Origin: JAJFHI01 sp050633705
GTDB taxonomy: Bacteria > Pseudomonadota > Alphaproteobacteria > Rhizobiales > Hyphomicrobiaceae
Length of the DNA stretch: 64,000 nt
Direction: 5' to 3'
NCBI GenBank assembly: GCA_050633705.1
Contig: JBOEGZ010000001.1
Coordinates: forward strand, 466,876 to 530,875
Shown here: in pieces, positions 17,861 through 26,381 of the stretch
How the letters are laid out: every line of letters starts with the position of its first letter
Position numbering within the stretch: the first letter of the stretch is position 1
The notes under the pieces: model-generated
Seen by the model: the letters and a program-made list of their open reading frames with translations, nothing else
Told to the model about the DNA's origin: nothing
Databases searched by the model: none
Translations under genes and position numbers: made by a program

Positions 17861-20215
17861 TTGAAAGTCCAACACGTCAAATCGCAGTATTTGAATATGT
17901 TACGCATGTTCAAGGACGGCGCGTTTTGGCCGGCAACAATTTTTGTACTGGCTTCTTTTGTAGTGGCTTCGTATTCCAGCGCCTTTTCGGCCACCGCCGA
18001 TATTCCCCTGCCAACACCCCACCCCAAGCACAGCGAAAGGCGTGATTTTGCGACCACTGGGCCAGGCTCCGACCAATTCTTGCGTCTGGCCGTCAACCAA
18101 ACAGCGCAAAAACCCCCACTTCCGACGCGGCGTCCGAAAGACATCGGGAAAATTGCCAATCGCGCGCAAAAAGTCGTCACCGCCACGTCTGCGGAAGAAA
18201 TCGCCCACAACGCAAAATTCGATCGATTGCTCACCCCTCTCCTCAACCTCGAACCCAGCAAAGAAGATCGAAGCAACATCCGCAGCGCCATTCAGGCACT
18301 GAAAAAAGGCGAGCCGGAAAAAGGCCTCGCACTCAGAGCCAAGATTTCCGATTCTGCTGGGCGTAAGCTGGTGGATTGGTACCGCTTGCGTAGTGGCTAT
18401 GGCACAGCCAAAGAACACCGGACTTGGCTCGACACCAACCCAGCATTCCCCAATCGATGGTTGATTTCCCAGCGGATGGAAGAAGCGTTGTTTACCGTCG
18501 GCGGACCTTCTGCCACCATCAAATCCTTTTTTAAAGATCAAAAACCTGAAACGGGCGTTGGCTATGGCGCTCTGGCGTCGGCTTATTTATTCGAGGGAAA
18601 CAAAGACAAAGCCCGACAACTGGCCGCCTATACCTGGCGTGAGCTTGCCTTGCCAGCAACACTCGAGACTGGGTTTTTAAAACGTTTTGGCCCCTTGCTG
18701 ACCATAGCTGATCACAAGTATCGGATTGATCGATTGATGTTGGACGCACCGCGATGGCGCAAACAGAAAAACGCCAAAGCCAAAGAAATTAAACGTCTCA
18801 TTCCGTTGTTGCCAAAATCAGAGCAGGTGAAAGCTTACGCCCGCTTAAGCGTCTTTCTCGAGAGAAAAAATGCAGCGGGTCAAATGGCAAAGCTTGCAAA
18901 GGATAAAACAACGGACTGGGGCCGTTTGTTTCATGAAGTGCAAGTCCTGCGTCGGCAAAAGAAGCTTGCAACAGCCGCTAAAATTATCAAACGCGTTCCA
19001 CTCGAAGACAAAACCAAGATCGTAAATCCTGATGCTTGGTGGAAGGAGCGCCGCAAGCATGCCTACCTTGCCCTCGACCAGGGCAATCCCAAACGTGCTT
19101 ATGAAATCGTCAAAGTTGCCGGTGATCTTGGCGAAAATCCGCTAAAGCAACAAGCTTTCACAGCTGGTTGGATCGCGCTTCGTTACCTAAAGGATACCAA
19201 GGCCGGCATTCGCCATATGAAAATCATGAAGTCTCATGCTGATGGACCATTAAGCCGTGCCAAATCGGCCTATTGGTTGGGCCGCGCTTATGAGCAAGCC
19301 GGAAACAATGACGCGGCAATGGCCGAATATCGTGAAGCCGCAAAGGGTGTCGATACGTTTCACGGTCAAATGGCACTTCTGAAACTCAATCCGAAAAACC
19401 GCGCGATAGAAATAACGGCACCGAGAGAACCGACCGCAGATCAACTAAAGCAGTTTCTAAACAACGAGGCTGTCCGTGCTGCCGTCATCGCGCACCGCGC
19501 CGGTATCGGTCGCTATGTCACGCGGCCATTTTTTGCACACCTCAGAAAGGTTATGAAAAGTGAGGCTGAGGTCGCGCTCATCATTCATTTGACACGCGCG
19601 CTGGGCGATACGCAAATGTCGATACGGATGGCGAAAGGCGCAATCGGCTCGGGTCATAATGTCCTGTACTATTCCTATCCCCTGCATGCATTTCCACCCT
19701 ATACGCCTCTACGCAAGCCGCCAGAAACGGCGTTTTTGTTATCTATCGCGCGTCAAGAAACAGAATTTGAAGCCAATACAGTTTCGGGCGCAGGCGCGCG
19801 CGGCATTCTACAAGTCATGCCAATTACGGCGCGTCATGTCTGTCGCGACTATCGCATCACCTGTAACATACCGCGCTTGCTGACGGATGAATCTTACAAC
19901 ACAAAAATCGCTTCGGCTTATATTGCAGATCGCATGGGTGAATTTGGTGGCGCTTATGTTTTAGGACTGTCCGGTTACAACGCTGGTCCTGGCCGCACAA
20001 GACAATGGATCCGTAAATTTGGCGATCCGAGAAATCCCAACATGGACCCTATCGATTGGATTGAACGCATTCCACTGCAGGAAACGCGTCGCTACGTAAC
20101 CAAGGTGCTTTCAAGCATCCAAGTTTATCGCGGACGTCTTGGGGAAAAAAGCCCACGCCGTCTCGATCTCGATTTGGAGCGCGCTCGCCGGGCTAAGGTC
20201 TCAACCTCCCAATAG
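17861..20215 (+). CDS. slt: Soluble lytic murein transglycosylase, Slt70-like
   Basis: A 784-residue periplasmic lytic transglycosylase that cuts the MurNAc-GlcNAc bond of peptidoglycan with formation of a 1,6-anhydro ring. A hydrophobic N-terminal segment near residues 24-44 acts as signal sequence. A Pro-rich linker is followed by a long alpha-helical superhelix (about 110-600), then the SLT domain (about 620-760) with catalytic Glu633 in RQETEFEANTVS, the box GARGILQVMP and the C-terminal GYNAGPGR. The start is TTG at 17861 with AGGAG nine bases ahead; the first ATG lies 12 codons downstream and has no comparable site. The C-terminus ends in a basic tail. Confidence 0.92.
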   Translation: MKVQHVKSQYLNMLRMFKDGAFWPATIFVLASFVVASYSSAFSATADIPLPTPHPKHSERRDFATTGPGSDQFLRLAVNQTAQKPPLPTRRPKDIGKIANRAQKVVTATSAEEIAHNAKFDRLLTPLLNLEPSKEDRSNIRSAIQALKKGEPEKGLALRAKISDSAGRKLVDWYRLRSGYGTAKEHRTWLDTNPAFPNRWLISQRMEEALFTVGGPSATIKSFFKDQKPETGVGYGALASAYLFEGNKDKARQLAAYTWRELALPATLETGFLKRFGPLLTIADHKYRIDRLMLDAPRWRKQKNAKAKEIKRLIPLLPKSEQVKAYARLSVFLERKNAAGQMAKLAKDKTTDWGRLFHEVQVLRRQKKLATAAKIIKRVPLEDKTKIVNPDAWWKERRKHAYLALDQGNPKRAYEIVKVAGDLGENPLKQQAFTAGWIALRYLKDTKAGIRHMKIMKSHADGPLSRAKSAYWLGRAYEQAGNNDAAMAEYREAAKGVDTFHGQMALLKLNPKNRAIEITAPREPTADQLKQFLNNEAVRAAVIAHRAGIGRYVTRPFFAHLRKVMKSEAEVALIIHLTRALGDTQMSIRMAKGAIGSGHNVLYYSYPLHAFPPYTPLRKPPETAFLLSIARQETEFEANTVSGAGARGILQVMPITARHVCRDYRITCNIPRLLTDESYNTKIASAYIADRMGEFGGAYVLGLSGYNAGPGRTRQWIRKFGDPRNPNMDPIDWIERIPLQETRRYVTKVLSSIQVYRGRLGEKSPRRLDLDLERARRAKVSTSQ

Positions 20216-20598
20216 GGTGAATTGCCTCCAGACTTGACCGAAGTGGCAAACTTTCCCAAGTCACCGTCGCGACCGACGAACGTTTACATTTGCCGGCTAT
20301 GGCCTTAAACGGCGATAGTTATTTCGTCGCCAATTGGCCGCCATTGAGTATAATTGTATATTCTCCGCGTACGCGACAACCGTCGTTTTCAAATTTGCTT
20401 GAAGTATTTAGCCGTTTTTGCTGTCGCATCGTACAACTTGAGGTCGGCAAGCTTGAAAAATAATTTCTGGAAATACAATTTCGCACTTTGCTAAAACGCC
20501 CACCCAGTGCATGACAAGGCTTTCATTGCTTGTGTTTTGCGATATGTCATCATTGAGATGTGCAAGACTTGGATGAGTGGGTGACGGGGGCAACACGA
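20216..20598. other. Intergenic gap
   Basis: No gene, hairpin terminator or RNA that I can recognise lies here. The last part should hold the promoter and ribosome-binding site (GGGGG) of the alpha/beta hydrolase gene. Confidence 0.45.
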
Positions 20599-21483
20599 AT
20601 GACAGACGTAACGAACTCAATACGCGAAATTCACATGCGATCGCGCGATGCCCTGAATTTGTTTGCTCGACATTATCCCGCGCCCCATTCCACCCGTCGG
20701 CCATTGTTGTGCCTGCCAGGCCTCACACGCAACCACCGAGATTTCCACGACGTCGCCGCAGCCCTTTCTGCACCAGGCCCCCACCAACGCGCTGTTTATT
20801 GCCTGGACTACCGGGGTAGAGGTGGGTCGGACTGGGATAGTGATTGGAAAAACTATGCTGTTCCAATCGAAATGTTAGACGTCATCGATTTTTTGTTTAT
20901 GCAGGAACTCCACGAGGTCGCCATATTGGGTACCTCACGCGGTGGCTTGATAAGTATGCTGCTTGCCGCTGCACAACCCTCACTCGTCGGTCCCGTTATT
21001 CTAAACGACATTGGCCCAGTAGTTGAAACAGATGGCCTGACACGGATTGCAACTTTCGTTGGCCGCATTCCCCTCCCACGCACTTGGGATGAAGCCACAC
21101 GCTTGGTGGCCGCGGCCAATACCGCACAATTTCCCAACATCAGTTATGAAACCTGGGGTGAAGTGGCGCGCCAACTCTTCAACGAAAAAAATGGCCAACC
21201 GGACCATGGCTACGATCCAGAATTAAAAAATGCTATGTCCGTTTTGGATGGTCCGATGCCAGAACTCTGGCCTCAGTTTGGCGCATTGTCACGCGTCCCC
21301 GTCATGGTGATACACGGACAAAAATCAGATATATTGTCAGCAAAGACGGTTGATGCGATGGCGCGACACCACCCCAACCTTACCACCCTGACGATACCTG
21401 ACGAAGGTCATGCGCCGCTGTTAAAAGACGCAGACTCGATCAGCAAAATTTCGCAATTCCTTGCGGCGACAGATCCCCACTAA
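20599..21483 (+). CDS. Alpha/beta hydrolase
   Basis: A 294-residue alpha/beta-fold hydrolase. The catalytic triad can be placed: nucleophile Ser113 in the elbow GTSRGG, acid Asp244 in HGQKSDILS and base His271 in PDEGHAPLL. The oxyanion-hole strand reads LLCLPGLTRNHRDF, and a cap domain lies at about 150-215. The family includes esterases, lactonases and enol-lactone hydrolases, so the substrate cannot be fixed from sequence. I prefer the ATG at 20599 with GGGGG nine bases upstream over the GTG at 20560, which adds 13 residues. It is isolated from its neighbours. Confidence 0.87.
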   Translation: MTDVTNSIREIHMRSRDALNLFARHYPAPHSTRRPLLCLPGLTRNHRDFHDVAAALSAPGPHQRAVYCLDYRGRGGSDWDSDWKNYAVPIEMLDVIDFLFMQELHEVAILGTSRGGLISMLLAAAQPSLVGPVILNDIGPVVETDGLTRIATFVGRIPLPRTWDEATRLVAAANTAQFPNISYETWGEVARQLFNEKNGQPDHGYDPELKNAMSVLDGPMPELWPQFGALSRVPVMVIHGQKSDILSAKTVDAMARHHPNLTTLTIPDEGHAPLLKDADSISKISQFLAATDPH

Positions 21484-21563
21484 ATCAAACACCAGTCGAC
21501 GTGCGGGCATCCGTTAGAAACAGCTTCTACTGACCTATTATCATCGGTGTCAGAGAGACCTTA

Positions 21564-23063
21564 TCAAGACGCCAACAGACGCGCCTGCTCGATCCAATGC
21601 TCGCGTTCAATGCGCCCTTGAAAGTCGAGCAACCCGCTTACTCTCTTGATGTCTTCCTTGTCCCAATTGGCAATCTGCACGAAGCTTTTGACACCGATTG
21701 AGTTCAACTTCTTTTCCACCAAAACGCCGATTCCACGGATGCGTTTCAGGTCATCTTCGTCGCCTGTATAATCCTCTTTTCCGCGTAAACTTTCAGACTT
21801 CACAGACTTAAGTACAGCCATCGACGTCGCTGTGTCTGGACGTTCCTCGAACCCAGAAACTTTCCCGGTTTTATCCAAAATTGCATCCGATAACTTTGCC
21901 GGTCGCAACTCAGCTGGCGCCGTTGGGTTTGGTGAGGTCGGCGTTGTGGCGATGTCTTTTTCTTTTGCGCCGTCTTTGGCGTCAGTCGTACGATTTGACC
22001 GTTCCAAGACCCCAGACGTTCGGTTGGCCGCAGCCGTTGCTGCCGCGACGGCAGCGGCAGCAACAACCGCTTGTTGAGCGCCTGTGCGTTTGGGTTGGGG
22101 AGCGGTGTCTGCCTCTTCATCCTTTAACTCTTGAGCCACCGTTAGCAACGACCTGCTATCGATTTTCGTCGCCCACAAATCTTTCCGAGAGCCATGCCCA
22201 CCTCGCCCACGCGTGTAAGATGTCTCGTTACCTTTCGAAAGTATCTCTGCCTGCGCCACCCAACTCTCAGCAGCAAAGCGACCTGAAATTTCAAGCTCTT
22301 TTTCCAATTGCCCAATGTCATCATTGTCGAGTTTGGTAAAATGCTCGTAGCGGTAAATCCCTTTATTATTGAGACCGGTTGCGATGCTTTGATCAATCGA
22401 GCGGATCCGTCGCAGGTCTTGTGGGACGCCAATACGCACAGGTTCAACGGGATTATCATCACCGCTTTCAACTTTGTCTTCTACGACAGGTTCTGTCTGT
22501 GAAGCTGTTGATTGAACTGTGTCTGAGGCTTCAGCGCTAGAAGCTTCGCTGGGATCTGAAGCGGGGGCTTGTTGCGCAGCCTGCGTTGCTGGTGTCGAAT
22601 TTGTACGGTCAGCAGGTGGAAGAAATTCTGGTTCAGCCACTGGCTCTGGCGCCGATGATGCCTGCACGGTGGTGGTTGATGATGCCGACTGTGATGAAGC
22701 CTCATCACGATGCATCGGCGTCTCGATATCTTGCATCTGATCGGAAATCGATTGCGGCTCATTCTGGGGCGGTGTCATTGACGGTGAGGAATACCCCTGA
22801 GGCGCTTCACTTAACGCACGCTCGAACCGCTTGGCATCCGTGTTAACGCTCGCTGGCACGGCTTGATCGCCCACCTCAATAACTGGAGCACCAGCTGAAA
22901 CCGGGGCAGGCTTTAAAGGCGTGACTTGCCAATCTGCGTTGGATTCCACAGCTTCACGCGCGGTCGGTTTGAAGAAAATTCGCCGTACAAAGCACGCAGT
23001 CATGGCACCAAGAAAGTATGCCGCCAACATCCATAGCGCTGTTTGAAGTATCAGATATTCCAT
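21564..23063 (-). CDS. Membrane-anchored protein with two C-terminal helix-hairpin-helix domains
   Basis: A 499-residue protein with one N-terminal transmembrane helix (about 4-26, MEYLILQTALWMLAAYFLGA), a long Pro/Gln/Ser/Glu-rich disordered region, a first helix-hairpin-helix module (about 212-280: DLRRIRSIDQSIATGLNNKGI), an Ala-rich linker (VVAAAAVAAATAAA), and a second module at the very end (about 437-499: DLKRIRGIGVLVEKKLNSIGV). The modules resemble the domain annotated as predicted flap-endonuclease-like 5' DNA nuclease, but no catalytic acids are evident. The gene follows the OmpA-family gene and a small membrane-protein gene on the same strand, an arrangement I believe recurs in alphaproteobacteria. 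Function is unknown; linking DNA or another partner to the membrane is only a guess. Confidence 0.75.
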   Translation of the reverse strand: MEYLILQTALWMLAAYFLGAMTACFVRRIFFKPTAREAVESNADWQVTPLKPAPVSAGAPVIEVGDQAVPASVNTDAKRFERALSEAPQGYSSPSMTPPQNEPQSISDQMQDIETPMHRDEASSQSASSTTTVQASSAPEPVAEPEFLPPADRTNSTPATQAAQQAPASDPSEASSAEASDTVQSTASQTEPVVEDKVESGDDNPVEPVRIGVPQDLRRIRSIDQSIATGLNNKGIYRYEHFTKLDNDDIGQLEKELEISGRFAAESWVAQAEILSKGNETSYTRGRGGHGSRKDLWATKIDSRSLLTVAQELKDEEADTAPQPKRTGAQQAVVAAAAVAAATAAANRTSGVLERSNRTTDAKDGAKEKDIATTPTSPNPTAPAELRPAKLSDAILDKTGKVSGFEERPDTATSMAVLKSVKSESLRGKEDYTGDEDDLKRIRGIGVLVEKKLNSIGVKSFVQIANWDKEDIKRVSGLLDFQGRIEREHWIEQARLLAS

Positions 23064-23212
23064 AGGTCCGTCCCAATCGCCCCGACATTCAGGCTAAACA
23101 TCAATCGTAATGGTTTGGTGTTGAAACAAACCCGATTTTGCCCAGCTCGCTATCTCAAATACTCAAATGACTTTTTGAAGTTCCAAACTCAGTTGATCCC
23201 TCAAAACTATTT

Positions 23213-23317
23213 TTACTGCTTTTTCTTTTTCTCACCGCAAGAGTACCAGCCGACAAAAAAGCCAACTGCATAAGCGGTGATCAAGTACCAAAACAGCTTC
23301 ACAAACAGATAATCCAT
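23213..23317 (-). CDS. Small single-pass membrane protein, 34 residues
   Basis: A 34-codon frame starts at the ATG at 23317 with AGGCG six bases upstream. It reads MDYLFVKLFWYLITAYAVGF and continues FVGWYSCGEKKKKQ to a TAA at 23213. It has one transmembrane helix of about 20 residues, a GWYSC motif and a lysine-rich tail that should stay in the cytoplasm. Its N-terminus resembles the anchor of the helix-hairpin-helix protein encoded next downstream (MEYLILQTALWMLAAYFLGA): same length, the same M-x-Y-L start and the same Ala-Tyr pair. Placed between the ompA-like gene (105 bases before) and that gene (149 bases after), it looks like a real operon member. No function is known. Confidence 0.7.
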   Translation of the reverse strand: MDYLFVKLFWYLITAYAVGFFVGWYSCGEKKKKQ

Positions 23318-23422
23318 GTCGCCTACTTTCACGTCGCCTTAATTCAAATTTGAGTTTCAAGTCCCCAATCCACCGTTGTGATAGAATAGATCTCGCCGAA
23401 GAATTGGACTTGATGCTCTCTC

Positions 23423-25798
23423 CTAATCCACTTTTACACCGAAATCGATGCGACGGTTCTTGGCCCGACTTGCCGCAGTGTCATTGGGTGCAATGGGGCG
23501 CTTCTCACCATAACCGACCGCTGACAAACGATTTCCATCCACGCCAGAGTTCTTAAGGAAGTCGACCACCGATTGGGCGCGACGTTCCGATAGCAACTGA
23601 TTGCGTTCCGGTGTGCCTTCGGCATCCGTGTGCCCCTCAATTTCGATTTGAAACTCTGGACACTGGTTGGCAATCTTTGCCAAGCGGCGCAACGTCGGCC
23701 TACTTTTTGCAGTCAAATCCGCACTCGCCCAGCCAAATCGAATGCTTCCTTCGCTGGCAGCAGATTTGAGAAGTTTTTCACAACGATTGGCCGCTTTGCG
23801 GCGGGCTTGCAGCTCTTCGTTTCTTTTGCTTTCTGCCTCATTGGCGCGTTGTCGCGATAGGGCTGCTTCCTCTTCAGCTTTCTTGCGTTGCTGTTCGAGC
23901 TGGCGCGCTTCTTCCTCGGCTTCAGCCTGGCGTTTGCGGGCTTCAGCTTCTGCCGCTTCCCGTGCTTTGGCTTCTTCTTCCAGCTTTGCCGCCTCAGCCT
24001 TTTTCCGTGCCTCTTCTTCTGCCCAAATTTGAGAATCTGAACGAACCGAAATTTCGTGCCGGCCGCCATATTCTTTTGGCAGGCCTGTCGTTATCTTGTC
24101 TTTAACTGCAGTAGAAATCGCGGTGTCCTTTGCCTCCCCACGCAACAAAACATCTTGCCGAGAAATAACGACAGAACCCGTACGCAATCGTGCGAGCTGT
24201 TCCAATGCTGCAATCGCAGCAAGTTGCCAATTGCGAGGATCAACATAAGCAATATCTGTCTGGTCGATTATTTCCGCGCCGATAAACAACTCACCCGACC
24301 GCTTTATCAGCGCAGCTTTCGTTGCGGCATCAGGAACACGACCTGTGATAACGAGACGGCCTTCGCCTGCATGTTCTGCCTTCCACTCAAGGCTTGGCTC
24401 TGGCGGCACATCTGCTGCAACTCTTACTTCAGTGTCACAGGACCTATTTGCCGCCACCCGCACTTCGTTGGGCAACTGACTTGCAAGATTTTCGTCCTTT
24501 GTCTTTCCCGTCACCAACAAATTACGGTCGCGCAGCGTCAACTGACCTTCTTCAATTTTCGCCAAACCATCGATGCCGGCTGTTAAACAACCACGCCAAC
24601 CATCAAGCATACCTGAACCAAGCTGCAAACGATCTATCGTCGTGCGGGCCGGAAAAGCCGTTCGAATTTGTTGCAACAAGGATGTGCGGACGTCCTCGCT
24701 CGGAACATAACCTTTGACTTCAACGCTATCGTTGCGAGATAGAATTTCGGTGACGTATGGTGTGATCACCGGTGGCTTGGGTTTTGGAAACGTAATGTTG
24801 TCTGTCAATTCAAACGTTGCAGGAATGCCGTTATTCCAAGATTGGCGCACACGATCTGCAACATCCTGATTTGCGGCACGCCCTTTGAGCATGAGATTTT
24901 GGTCTGACATCTCCGCTGAACCGGTTTCCAGTTGCCCCAGCTGTTCAAGACTGGTCTCGGCAGCTCGCGACCAATTTTCTGGTTCACCCGCCGCCGTCTG
25001 CATTCGATCTATGATGGCGGTATCGGAATAAAGTTCTTTGGCGCGAGAAAAGAGCTGGCGTCTTAACTCTTCGCTGGGAACATGGCCGGCAAGTAACAAC
25101 TCAGTCCGTGAACGCTTTAGTGTCCATGTATAGGGTGAAATCACCGGTGGCGTAATATTATCGGCGGCAAGTGTAATTCCATCTGGGCGGCCTCTGGCAA
25201 GAGCTGCCTTAACACCTTTGAAGGCCACAAAATCAACAGCGTCACCACTTAGAGAAAGCGCTGTGTTATCCAACCTGGCCGAACCCGAATTTAATGAAAC
25301 CAATTGCTTGCCAGCAAACTTCACACCTTGCATCCATACTGTATGTTTGGGAGCACCTGGTGTTAACGTCATCTGATCAATGACTTCTAGCTTTGCAAAG
25401 CGCCGCTTAAAATAGGCGACAATGTCGGCGCGGTCTTTTTCGGAAGGAACAAAACCACCAAGCGTCACCGCACCGGCTTCACGAACGGCCGACCATTTAT
25501 AATCAGAAACAACTTCGACAACTTTGATGTTTTGATTCGCCAGACGAACACCCCAAACATCGCGAATGGTTTGCACAGCTTTGTCTGGATAGTCGATGCG
25601 CGAGGTCCGGCCCGTAACAAAGCCGTCGCGGCCAGCAAATGACGGAGTAGCAAATGAATAGCCAGCCTGATGCAAAGCAAGGCTCGATCTTTCACGCAAA
25701 TCATTTTGAATGTTGTCACGTTCCGCTAGGATCGCAATCCACAACCACATCCCAATCAAGGGTATGCCCCATAGCCAACGCCACGGATTACATTTCAT
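23423..25798 (-). CDS. OmpA-family protein with four tandem BON-like modules
   Basis: A 791-residue envelope protein. One N-terminal transmembrane helix (about 7-25) anchors it. Four modules of about 115-120 residues follow (about 100-215, 220-335, 345-460 and 470-585). Each repeats a strand ending in GYVPSE or similar (GGFVPSE, AGHVPSE, KGYVPSE, TGRVPDA), then a helix, an aspartate near IIDxM, and a closing strand like LMLKGRA. A charged coiled coil rich in Glu, Ala and Lys (about 590-680) leads to a C-terminal OmpA peptidoglycan-binding domain with GHTDAEGTPERNQLLSERRA and NRRIDF. It can span from the inner membrane to the cell wall. Start is the ATG at 25798 with AGGAG ten bases upstream; an upstream extension of 27 codons lacks support. 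Confidence 0.85.
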   Translation of the reverse strand: MKCNPWRWLWGIPLIGMWLWIAILAERDNIQNDLRERSSLALHQAGYSFATPSFAGRDGFVTGRTSRIDYPDKAVQTIRDVWGVRLANQNIKVVEVVSDYKWSAVREAGAVTLGGFVPSEKDRADIVAYFKRRFAKLEVIDQMTLTPGAPKHTVWMQGVKFAGKQLVSLNSGSARLDNTALSLSGDAVDFVAFKGVKAALARGRPDGITLAADNITPPVISPYTWTLKRSRTELLLAGHVPSEELRRQLFSRAKELYSDTAIIDRMQTAAGEPENWSRAAETSLEQLGQLETGSAEMSDQNLMLKGRAANQDVADRVRQSWNNGIPATFELTDNITFPKPKPPVITPYVTEILSRNDSVEVKGYVPSEDVRTSLLQQIRTAFPARTTIDRLQLGSGMLDGWRGCLTAGIDGLAKIEEGQLTLRDRNLLVTGKTKDENLASQLPNEVRVAANRSCDTEVRVAADVPPEPSLEWKAEHAGEGRLVITGRVPDAATKAALIKRSGELFIGAEIIDQTDIAYVDPRNWQLAAIAALEQLARLRTGSVVISRQDVLLRGEAKDTAISTAVKDKITTGLPKEYGGRHEISVRSDSQIWAEEEARKKAEAAKLEEEAKAREAAEAEARKRQAEAEEEARQLEQQRKKAEEEAALSRQRANEAESKRNEELQARRKAANRCEKLLKSAASEGSIRFGWASADLTAKSRPTLRRLAKIANQCPEFQIEIEGHTDAEGTPERNQLLSERRAQSVVDFLKNSGVDGNRLSAVGYGEKRPIAPNDTAASRAKNRRIDFGVKVD

Positions 25799-26381
25799 TC
25801 GTATGTTGCTCCTACTCGCCTGAGAGGTAAATCTGAAGTCTGATCGGTCCGGCAATCCTGTCCGTTCACCCAGTCCCATGTCCTATTGGGCACGCGATAT
25901 GGTGGACACACAAAAGGACGTCGCGAAGTATAGCTCTCCGACGTCCTTTAAGAATATCCATCATTCATGACGCACCAAACCTACACAGTACTTTGATGCA
26001 AATTATAGGAGATGGTTTAAGGCTTTCCAAGGGATAGGCTTTGCTATCGCCATCTTGATGTCACAGGTGTTGCCAGTCATTTTCGCCTTATTGCAATTGC
26101 CTCAAACCACAACGGGACTGTCGCCCAGCAAGATTACGACGCGGTTCGGCATTTTTCTGCTCATTGGGTTTACGCGCCGAACACCCTCATTATCGCCCAA
26201 CTAGCCCTGTCTCAGCGCAAAATGGAGCAATTGTTACGCCAATCCGGATCTGATCCGATCTCTTAAAGGTGGGCTCTAGCGCCGAGCGCCCTAGCCAGAA
26301 TTGCCCGCAAGGCATATCGTTAAATTGTTGCGAAACTGCCTCATAGCGTTGGAAAAATCTCCGCAGAGGCCTGCTGTTCAC
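25799..26381. other. Intergenic gap of about 580 bases
   Basis: This gap lies upstream of the ompA-like gene and downstream of the GGDEF/EAL gene. It contains the inverted repeat at 25913-25949. An open plus-strand frame at 25971-26204 encodes a hydrophobic stretch (GIGFAIAILMSQVLPVIFAL), but its first ATG (26058) falls inside that stretch and has no ribosome-binding site, so I do not call a gene. I see nothing else. Confidence 0.45.
25913..25949 (-). terminator. Inverted repeat, possible terminator
   Basis: AAAGGACGTCG and CGACGTCCTTT form a perfect 11-bp stem around a 15-base loop. On the minus strand the stem is followed by TTG, so with the closing TTT there is a short T-run. It could end transcripts arriving from the GGDEF/EAL gene, although it lies more than 400 bases past that stop. 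An operator upstream of the ompA-like gene is the alternative. Confidence 0.4.

Noticed and set aside
25971..26204. Open plus-strand frame encoding a hydrophobic helix between the ompA-like and GGDEF/EAL genes
   Set aside because: No start codon with a ribosome-binding site lies before the hydrophobic part, and I recognise no family. It may be chance or a decayed gene.
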